The position numbers and the translations under genes are program-made. Positions 30,463-37,905 of a DNA stretch of 37,905 bases are shown one piece after another; position 1 is the first letter of the stretch, and each line of letters begins with the position of its first letter. Source of the DNA: Guillardia theta CCMP2712 (taxonomy: Eukaryota; Cryptophyceae; Pyrenomonadales; Geminigeraceae). The notes under the pieces were generated by a model that saw only the letters and a list, made by a program, of their open reading frames with translations, searched no databases and was not told the origin of the DNA. The stretch covers positions 490,127 to 528,031 of the forward strand of contig NW_005434617.1 in assembly GCF_000315625.1 (NCBI RefSeq), in the 5' to 3' direction.

Positions 30463-33400
30463 TTATCGTCCTTGATAGAAATGGCTCCACTCTCGAGGAG
30501 CGCCTGATGGAGGCTGAGCTTGAGCAGGAAAACCTCCTTCCCTCATCGCCTGCTGCGCCATGGCATGCTGTGCGCGAGCCTGTTTGCGATCGGACTTCAG
30601 GGCGGTCGGTTCATCATGCGTCATTGATCATCGTCACCTGCTGAAGCAAAGCCTCTGCAGAGCTGGTAGGTCCGCCCTGAGGAGAAGGGCCGGGACGGTG
30701 GCTTCCAGGATCCTGCACGAAAGTCAGATCGTTGGACAAGTCAAGCAAGAGAAAACCAAGGAAGCACGGCTCAGCATCTCGGTGGCTGGGTCAAGACCAG
30801 GAGGAGCTCCTGCACCTCGTCTTCGCAAAGACCCAAGAGGCCCTGTTGAGTGAAGCATCTGCTGGAAGTCAGGAACCCCACAGCTACTTCATATCAGCAC
30901 ACGTCGTAGTAAGAGCTTGCTCCTCCGTACATTGCCTCCCACCCTCTGCAATACTGTCAGGCCAATCGCTCCGTGTGCCAGCTGCCATCACCCTGCTCTG
31001 CTCGTCATTCCTGCCCAGAGATCTCCCTCAACTGCTCCCGCAAGGCGCTCTACAGGTCCCTTTGCAACAAGTCGTCAGATGTCTTCGGTCTCGTCCTCTC
31101 TGGGTTTGCGCCCTACCTGGGCACCAGCTGGACGCATCTGCCCAGTCACATCGTCTCGTACCATCCCAGCTGAGTCTGACGCAGCATCGATCCTTGACTG
31201 AGCAGCGGCAGCAAGTATCTCTAGAAAGCACATCAGATTTTCTCCTGAATCCACGCCTCCACCACTGCCCCATCCCCCCTCCTTGCCCTCTTCGTCCAAT
31301 CCTATGGTCAACCTGGTCGAGATTGATTGATCCACGGAGGAAATGCCGGCCTTCCACCCGGCGTGTTTGTCAATGCAGCAGCAGCAGCAGCAGCAGCAGG
31401 GTTCGAAAATCCCACCCCTAGATGCATGGAGAGTGAGGAGGTCTTCTTGGTTGCAGCACACAGCACCTGGCTGGCTCCTGCCCGGGCGAGGACCGAATCC
31501 AGGGATTCCCAGGCCCTCGAACTCATCATCGGATCCCCATCCTGGAGGTGAGAAATCTGGCTCTCCTGCTTTCCCGATCAGTGGTAGGACAAATCAAGTT
31601 TTTCCTACCAGGCATGGCAGCCGCTGAACACTGCTGATCTCCTGCCTCCCTCCTGGTTTCCTATGTTCATGTCAGAGGCAAGTTCACCGCACGAATGCTT
31701 CACCTGGGCTCCTGTCACGATGTCTGTTTTGCAGACGGGACAATGTCTGTCGCGCTTCAGCCAATCGTCGACACAATCCTTTAGCGGAAATTCAGATACA
31801 GTGACAAGCTGACAAACGCCAGACCTTGTGGAACATGTGCAGACAAGGAAGTCTCCTGCAGGCGTCGCCTTGCTCAAGCTCACAAAGACACACTGGGCAG
31901 CGAGCCTAATAGTGAGGAAATCAAGATCCACCCTCCTCATCACCGTGTGCTTACGAGAGTGGGGTCCCTCTGCAAATTTGCTCCTGCCTCGGATGTTGGG
32001 CTTGGAGGGTGGTACTCAAAAGTGAAGGAATTCTTTGACAAGCATGAGAGGAATACAACAACACATAAAGAAAACCTGCTCAATTGTGGTCACGGGGACT
32101 CCTCTGCTTACATTTCCAATTCTCTCCTGCAAAGCTAACAGGAAAAGTAAGAGATTCATGGAGCATTCTCAGGGAATTACCTGACAATTCTTCATAAGAA
32201 GGTTCCTCCGATCCTATTGCTGCTCCAAGCATGCCCTTCGCTACCTTTAGATTTATGTAGCGAACCTGTGGAAAAGCACCTGAACATGCGGCGGCATTCG
32301 CCCCAGTCCTGCTCCTCCGTATTCGAGAGATTGTTCTCGCAACGCCTGGCGTCATACTCAGTATACACGAAATTCAAGACAAAAGTTGTCAACCTCTTCA
32401 CGGAGTGTCATTGGCATATCTGATCGCATATCGAAAGGCTGAAAGCCAGGGCCTGGCAATCGAAAAGAGCATGAGGAATTTCAAGATGTCAAATGTCAAA
32501 ACATTACACCACCTGATGAGAAATCATCCATGAGCCTCTGGAAATGTCTTGTCAATACGAGAACAGATCGACTGGTAGTACATCACCTGAACGGGCCCCT
32601 GAGCATGGGACGGTCGCATCTGCCCGGTGATCTCATCTTGCACCATCGACGATCCAGATGTTGTCTCTTGAGTCTGCCGCGTCTCCGGAGATCCCTGGGT
32701 CGCTTCACCTTGTCCGGAGGAGGGTTGGCCTTGCTGGTTCTGACGTCTCCTCAATTCTTCCACCTTTTCCAATTTTCAAATTCGCTTTGTAAATCATGTC
32801 TCACTCACCTGTTGTCTATGAATTCTCTCTTCATCATCCGATCTGATTCAAATCAGAAAAAATTCACTTTTGGTCAATCCCAACCTCCTAGCATTCCGAG
32901 GATCCCAGTTGCTCGGCATTCCATCGCCATCATCGTCTACATTTCCAAAGGGATTCCGATTTCTCGGCGGACCTGTGCAAGTGAGAATTTGAACATTTAC
33001 TTTTCAAAATGAAACCTTGTCCTGCTCCCATAAAGGCAGGTGGAAAGTCACCAGCCTGGAATACTGTCAAAACGATACAAAGATAATTCAAGTTCTTCAC
33101 CATGTTGCCTCCAATGGCAGGAAATCCTGCTGAGGATGGAACTGCAACAAGGCATCAGAGCCAGCAACTTGTTTCTAACAAGATCACTTGGATCAAAGGA
33201 GGATGGGCCTGGAAATCCATGGAATCCTCCATGTTGTTCTCCCATTGCCTCGTACAACAGTTCCAGCTAATTTGCAGCATGTAAGGAAATCGTGTTAATG
33301 AGGACGAGGAGACCTCACCTGGGAAGGTGTGAGAGCCTGGCGAACGGCATCCGGAACCATCGGTCTGTTCATGCCTGATGGAAGAGTAGAAGTGTGATAA

Positions 33401-34180
33401 AACGGAAGCGTTCAAGAGCATATTCAACCAGCTGGCCTGGCTGAAGATGATTGACGTTGACCATCCGATGTCGTATTGGTGCGTGGTGCGCTTCTTTGGC
33501 TGTCATTGGTTGGAGCACTTGTTGGAGGTACAGTGGACTGAAGCAGCGGTTGAGCTAAACGTGAGTGAAAAAACCACAGACCGTATCAACGTTGCTCAAG
33601 TCTGCAGGAGCTTGTGGGGATAGACCTTCGGGGTGTCTGATGACCGTCTGCGTTCAAACACGTCAGCCTCGAATTACGATGGAGGAACATGATTCCTCTG
33701 CCGTCGAGCTGGCGTCTACCTCACTTTCAGCAGGTGCAGCAGGTGCTGATTCAATGCGTAAACGTCTACAGAATTCCAAGGGAAAGCTCTGGTTTGGCGT
33801 ACCTGGTTCACGGCGATTGCCTTGCTGCTGATATCGTTCTCGCATCATCGCCTGATATTCTTTGAACTGCAATTCCTGGGATAACAACCACTTGCTCAAC
33901 ACCGGATGAGCAAACTCAACTCAAGCCAACGTACCTGGTCGCTTGCAGCCCCGCTCGGAGCCGCATCGGGCGTGATCTCACTTGTGTCCGTTGGTGGATC
34001 GGAGGTTTGTGAAACAGCTTGAGCTGAAAAATGTTCAATGAATAGGCATGTGTAAAATGGAACGCTAACCTGCCCATCTTTTACGTGCTTCTTCTCTTAA
34101 CTTTTCGTCCATTGCTTGAAACTGAAGTTGCTCGATGCAATAGTTTGGATCCGAATGAAGTAGTTTGTTGGTTGCAAGTT
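30463..34180 (-). CDS. RING-H2 E3 ubiquitin ligase with long disordered arms, >=734 aa, N-terminus unresolved
   Basis: At least 28 exons join in frame from 34180 to the stop at 30463-30465; introns are mostly 41-59 bp. Key exons: 34180-34070, 33537-33429, 32763-32587, 32244-32181, 32134-32076, RING 31905-31825 and 31778-31704, then 30861-30757, 30712-30638 and 30594-30463. The RING-H2 (about residues 434-486 of this part) has all eight ligands: CPVC, C and H in LPCLHMFH, the second H, DC, and CPVC. Just before it, SYEELSALQERIGNVSRG matches the helix that precedes RING-H2 in several plant ligases. The arms are Gln/Gly/Pro/Ser-rich. A TGQMRP-centred motif occurs once on each side of the RING. 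It would transfer ubiquitin from an E2; substrates are unknown. The first exon (perhaps near 34370) could not be joined. Confidence 0.8.
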
Positions 34181-34660
34181 CTGCACGAGAATTGTTTGAT
34201 CAATCAAAATATCTTCAAATGATGACACTAGCTAAATTCCTATCGTTCTCTAGCATTTATCGCATTAGAAATCTTTTCAATTTGTTTTAGCTCATCGTTC
34301 AGTGCCTATGTGAAAATTGCATTTGGAACCAAGTTTGACTCTCCTTGGTTGCATGTTTTGCAGGTGTGTGTATCCTATTCGAAATTTTGGGGACTTGTAG
34401 AGAGGTGGGTTGCGAGTTATGGTTGGTCTTAGCAGATCTTTTGGATGTGAGGGAGATGAGATGCGCATGCATTCGTCTGTGTTCACTTGGCTCAGTCTGG
34501 TCTCTTCTTGTTGCTTTGCAGACCTCTGCTTTCTCAAGGATCTGTCAATTCCGGTACTATTATTCTTGGGCGTCGTCCCATGTGGCCAAATTGCTGACCA
34601 TACCTAATAAAATGACCTGGTAAAATTGAAATTTACTCAAAAATATTATTTCAAAATTCA
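34181..34660. other. Divergent promoter and unresolved 5' exons
   Basis: A - strand stretch at ~34305-34243 reads ALNDELKQIEKISNAINARE and is a good candidate for the preceding exon of the RING gene, with MQPRR at ~34353 as a possible start. No normal GT donor joins it to 34180. The + strand neighbour's first exon also lies here or just after. Confidence 0.4.
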
Positions 34661-34664
34661 GAAA

Positions 34665-35627
34665 CGCTCTCATTTTGTTATCCCTGCCGGAAAGTTTAAT
34701 TGCGAACAGCCTGTCTCAAGACTAGCTTTCTGGCTGGGTGTCGTCGTTATTTCTTTTTGCTCTTTCAAACCTGCCTCAGAGTGTCACGGCATTGCGACTA
34801 GAGGGAAAGAACATCACAATGATGCCAGTGGGGACATGGTGGCACAGGGCGGGATTTTTCGCAGTTTTATGCAGGTAAGATATTTTCAGTGCCATGCATG
34901 TGAAAATAGATACATGATAGTGATGTTTGTCAGAAACGACCCTGTTCTTGGCATTAATGTTTGGGACAATTGGGATCGTGAATATTTTGGTGCTGTTTTA
35001 AGTGACATCTTCTATGACAGCTTTAGCCTATGCGAAGACCTGCTTATTCCAGAGCGGCCATTGGATCGTCAAGAAATTCGTTTGGGAGAGAAGAAGATTT
35101 ACAGATTGGAGCAATTGAGAAGCTTGTCATCATACGAAGTTAAAATTTCGTATCCAGCTACGGTGAGCCATAGCTTCTTGTTTGGATTTTGTGTTTACTT
35201 GATCGATCTTAAAAGTGATTTTCAATCCTGACTTTTCTCCTTCAAGTTTCCGGTGTCGTTCTACATTGAGCTGGTGGACGACGAACGATCACAAGTTCGC
35301 ACGGGGAGGAGGTTGCTAAACACAGAAAAGCTTGAGTTTTCAACACCAGAAAATGTCGAAGAATTTTCTCAGCATTCAAGGATTGCAATTGAGGTTGACT
35401 GGCACGGGATCACGTGGAAGCAGAATGTAACGCTAGGCCAAATCGTTTACAATATCCATCTTGGAAGAGTTTTCAATGGGGTCCCAATTGAGAGCTTTCC
35501 TCACATTGCAGCTGTTCTTGCATTGGTTTGTTTCTTTGTGTTGGCTACCCTTCGTAATGAGCTAACATGGCCGTTTTCTTTCTTGATATCGAATGCCCGA
35601 GATGAAAATTTCAAAAGGCAAGATTGA
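34665..35627 (+). CDS. Type I membrane protein, ~290 aa, unknown function
   Basis: The main exons are ~34665-35162 and 35247-35627 (84-bp intron). A 45-bp in-frame intron at 34890-34934 is possible and would remove an off-pattern CHACENRYM segment. The start is unresolved: ATG at 34611 with a 42-bp intron is one option. A hydrophobic N-terminal segment (RLAFWLGVVVISFCSF) acts as signal. The lumenal part contains DPVLGINVWDNWDREYFG, EVKISYPATFPVSFYIEL and GRRLLNTEKLEF. A C-terminal membrane helix (FPHIAAVLALVCFFVLATL) precedes a short basic cytoplasmic tail. The NTEK/SYPA pattern recalls an uncharacterised membrane family in plants and animals, from memory and not checked. Confidence 0.6.
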
Positions 35628-35792
35628 TGGCAGTCCCGAGAGTTTCGCAAACTTGAATTATCAGTTCATTGTTCGTTTGCCCCTCTGTTGATCCTCTCTT
35701 ATCTTGGAACCAAGTTTTCAATATCCACTATTTCTTCCGAGCTTTCTTCATGAATTTTGCAGTTGAGTTTTGAAGGGCATTTTTCTACAAGA

Positions 35793-36378
35793 ATGTCAGA
35801 TTCCGCTAAATCAGCAATTGAAAAAGATGCAACTTACGGCAATCGCCCTGAGCCGGACAATTTGCTTCAATGTAGTCTACTACAGCAATAGGAGTTGCTG
35901 CTTCCTTCAACAAATTACAAGGAAGAGGAAAATTCCCGAGTAACTGAAAGAGTATCATTTTTTGGTCATAACTTCTGATAAACAGGATATTCAGGACCTG
36001 CGAAATCTCTTTGATGAAAGAGCTAACAATGCTTTCGGACGGGATATCCCGGCGTGTTTCAAAGTATCTGTGGAGATCTTCATCCCTCGATGGAGGATGC
36101 GAGATTGCACAGACCTAAGCAAATTGAGGTATCAGCTGACATTCTCACGGCAGATTGAATCACTTTTTGAGACACATGCAAGACCATGCGTAGAAGCCTC
36201 TCCTTGTGTTTTGAGTTGCATGTTTCAGATGTTTCGCAATGGTCAATGGCGGCAAATAGTTGCTGCAATTCAAATAGAAATCAAACAAGCAAGATCGTCA
36301 TTGATAATGAATGGACCGGACCTTCTTCGCTTCTTCGCTTATGGTCTCAGGCAAAGCAGACGTTATTACTTCCTTTAG
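35793..36378 (+). CDS. Unknown protein; main exon 35985-36378
   Basis: The supported part is the exon 35985-36378, reading DIQDLRNLFDERANNAFGR, VSVEIFIPRWRMRDCTD, RQIESLFETHARPCVEASPC and MFRNGQWRQIVAAIQIEIK, with stop at 36376. A 46-bp intron (35939-35984) joins it to an upstream exon containing KEEENSR. A possible start, MSDSAKSAIEKDATYG at 35793, is in the same frame but a TAG at ~35889 separates them and no clean intron removes it. I recognise no domain. Its last 81 bases overlap the coding end of the glutaredoxin-like gene on the other strand, so the true C-terminus may differ. Confidence 0.5.
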
Positions 36379-37487
36379 CCTCCCCTTCCTTGAGAGTTCC
36401 ACCACGTCCTCGCGTCCTCCCAGCAACTTTCCTGCCACGAAAAGCATTGGTAGAGATGGACAATCAAATTCCTGAGACCAGAAAAGGTTCGTAAACAAGG
36501 TGGAAAAAACTTGGAGACAAAAGAAAATAAACGAACAAAACAACACCTTCTTGAATGCATTGATTAAGCTGATTAAAGCATGTCAATCATGAAAATGAAT
36601 AACATGAACACACCTTTCGTTGTTCCTTACATTCAGAAATTCGCACGCAATGCTCAGAGACTACGAATTCAACAATTCAAATTGATTGATCGAAGAGAGT
36701 TCCATTCACCTTGAGGGCCTTCATGATTTCAGTGCTAAAAGCATTGTCCGAGGTCTCTTTTTGGTCGTTCAAAACCAATACAATCAGCTCCTTCTCAACA
36801 AAGCTCCGTGCAAAAGTCCTCTGAATGTGATCATCGTCCCTCGATTCCCTGAAGATTCTTCATCCAAAACAGTCTGGTTTTAAGTTTTCTTACAGTGATA
36901 GCTGCTGAATACTGTTGGACCTTATTCCTAACAAATCAACGTCATTGATGCTCACAAGTAGATTACCATTCTGACCAGACTGTGCTTTAGATTGAGCCTC
37001 AGAGATTAATCCATCTACAAATTGCGCTTGAGCTACATACCCGCAGCTAGTTGCTATATTCTTGCTCTACATCATATTTCAGCTTCATCAGCACGTTGTT
37101 TGAATCAAATGTCACAGAGTGAAATATGGAGATCGCGTCGTCAAATCTTTGCAGGGACATAAGAGCAAATCCTTTGCCCAGTAGTATCTCTCCTTCCCTC
37201 TGGCTGTTAGTATACCAGAGGTCATATTTCAACCTTTTCTTGACAAAGCTCACATGTCACGCTGTTCCCTGGTGATTTGCAAAGCCTTGTTGTAACAGTC
37301 AATTGCAAAGTTCGTTTCTCCATTCTGCCAACTAATGATAATCAGTTGTCAAATTAATCTTAGGAAATGCAAATACGCGGTCTCTGCTTGGTTCAGTATG
37401 GACTGAAGATCTTCTGGATGACTTTATAGAACAGAGTAAGCTTCTTTAATATGAACATTCTCATCTTTCTTACCTATCATCTGACAT
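36298..37487 (-). CDS. TPR protein fused to a cysteine-less glutaredoxin-like domain
   Basis: N-terminal exons 37487-37474, 37421-37377, 37331-37254 and 37203-~37120 give MSDDSHPEDLQ and two TPRs (WQNGETNFAIDCYNKALQI; LGKGFALMSLQRFDDAISIF). Downstream exons give IQRTFARSFVEKELIVLVL, NDQKETSDNAFSTEIMKAL, SLSIACEFLNVRNNESLIN, then CPSLPMLFVAGKLLGG and LSRKGRLKEV, ending at 36298. The last part is the glutaredoxin fold: the cis-Pro in LPMLF and the GG of KLLGG are present. The CGFS active site of monothiol glutaredoxins aligns with NAFS, so the catalytic/iron-sulfur cysteine is missing. The bridge between the halves needs a 73-bp intron with a GAG acceptor (~36977-37049); otherwise the TPR part stops at 37047 and these are two genes. 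Confidence 0.62.
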
Positions 37488-37767
37488 TCTCGTCAAAAAT
37501 CCTTCAGACCTTACGTTATGGCCAAAACATTTCCGCCCCCTTCACTGGATTTTATGGCCGCCTATAAACCTCTAAACCCTAAACCTTCGGACGCATACCC
37601 AAGTTTAGGGTTTAGGGTTTAGAGGAAGGTGAAATGAGATGGACAAGGGCCAAGCAAGAAGGAAAGATCGCAGCGGCCGGCCGGGCTCTCGGGCCCCAAT
37701 CCGGACCGAGGTCCGGACTCCGGAAGGAGTCGAGAGGAACGCGAGTCCCAGGGGGCTTCGGCCTGGT
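37488..37767. other. Subtelomeric region
   Basis: No gene is seen. It contains head-to-head telomere-like repeats (37569-37625), a GC-rich patch at 37665-37760 with aatccggaccgaggtccgga, and leads into the telomere. Confidence 0.6.
37569..37625. repeat. Head-to-head interstitial telomere repeats (17-bp inverted arms)
   Basis: cctctaaaccctaaacc at 37569-37585 is the exact reverse complement of ggtttagggtttagagg at 37609-37625; the spacer is 23 bp. Confidence 0.92.
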
Positions 37768-37905
37768 GTTTAGTGTTTAGGGTTTAGGGTTTAGTAATGA
37801 GGGTTTATGGTTTAAGGTTTGTGGTTTAGAGCTAAGGGTTTAGGGTTTAGGGTTTAGGGTTTAGGGTTTAGGGTTTAGGGTTTAGGGTTAGGGTTAGGTT
37901 AGATC
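37768..37905 (+). repeat. Telomere, TTTAGGG type
   Basis: Degenerate units (gtttagtg, tttatgg, tttaagg, tttgtgg) pass into perfect TTTAGGG repeats from ~37834 to ~37888, then ttaggg, ttagg and a final ttagatc. The G-rich strand runs 5' to 3' toward the end of the window, as at a chromosome terminus. Confidence 0.93.

Noticed and set aside
30732-31421. 229-codon + strand ORF
   Set aside because: It lies opposite several well-phased exons of the RING-H2 gene and has a composition typical of an antisense shadow.
31605-31703. Reading through to a stop at 31605 as the end of the RING protein
   Set aside because: The next exons (31560 onward to 30463) continue in phase with matching composition and normal intron lengths, so the protein most likely extends. 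A shorter isoform ending here remains possible.
1-37905. tRNA, rRNA or other structured RNA genes
   Set aside because: I looked for tRNA-like cloverleaf and conserved rRNA stretches on both strands and found none I could support by eye.

Overview
This is nuclear DNA from a eukaryotic alga with a secondary (red-lineage) plastid, and it runs to a chromosome end. The last ~140 bases are TTTAGGG repeats with the G-rich strand pointing outward. Genes are packed on both strands and cut by many very short GT-AG introns, mostly 41-57 bp. One gene (25297-26274) starts with a signal peptide ending in ASA|F, the plastid-targeting signature of cryptophytes and other secondary-plastid algae. I infer a cryptophyte, possibly Guillardia theta, but nothing in the sequence alone proves the species. 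Exon chains below were assembled by hand; phases close without a stop in the genes marked confident.

Left part (1-8.5 kb): the 3' end of a + strand gene (1-795) whose intron is a purine minisatellite; a - strand PDZ/coiled-coil/PDZ protein (1113-4243); a + strand secretory protein with an LRLRGG motif (5514-6620); and a - strand GT8 glycosyltransferase resembling galactinol synthase/glycogenin (6770-8411).

Middle left (8.78-17.34 kb): a complete Ty1/copia-type LTR retrotransposon on the - strand. It has two 427-bp LTRs that look identical, a 5-bp target duplication and an unbroken 2035-aa Gag-Pol reading frame, so it inserted very recently. It landed in a very GC-rich, apparently non-coding island.

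Middle right (18-30 kb): + methyltransferase with signal peptide (18073-19720); + LRLRGG/TPR protein (20481-22679); - small PH-like protein (22908-23958); + CX9C protein (24701-25030); - plastid DUF3067-like protein (25297-26274); + secreted beta-helix-like protein with LSLRGG (26856-29093); + small basic protein (29317-29641).

Right part (30.4 kb to end): a ~28-exon - strand RING-H2 ubiquitin ligase (30463-34180 and further upstream), a + membrane protein (about 34660-35627), a + unknown protein (about 35793-36378), and a - strand TPR protein fused to a glutaredoxin-like domain that lost its catalytic cysteine (36298-37487). Then come subtelomeric sequence, a head-to-head pair of telomere repeats, and the telomere.

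The most unusual observations are the LRLRGG/LSLRGG motif (LRLRGG is also the tail of ubiquitin) shared by three unrelated secretory proteins, a 24-bp perfect palindrome where the retrotransposon primer-binding site should lie, a duplicated TGQMRP motif flanking the RING domain, and the cysteine-less glutaredoxin. The genes are a normal chromosomal mixture; I see no operon-like or defence-like system joining them.
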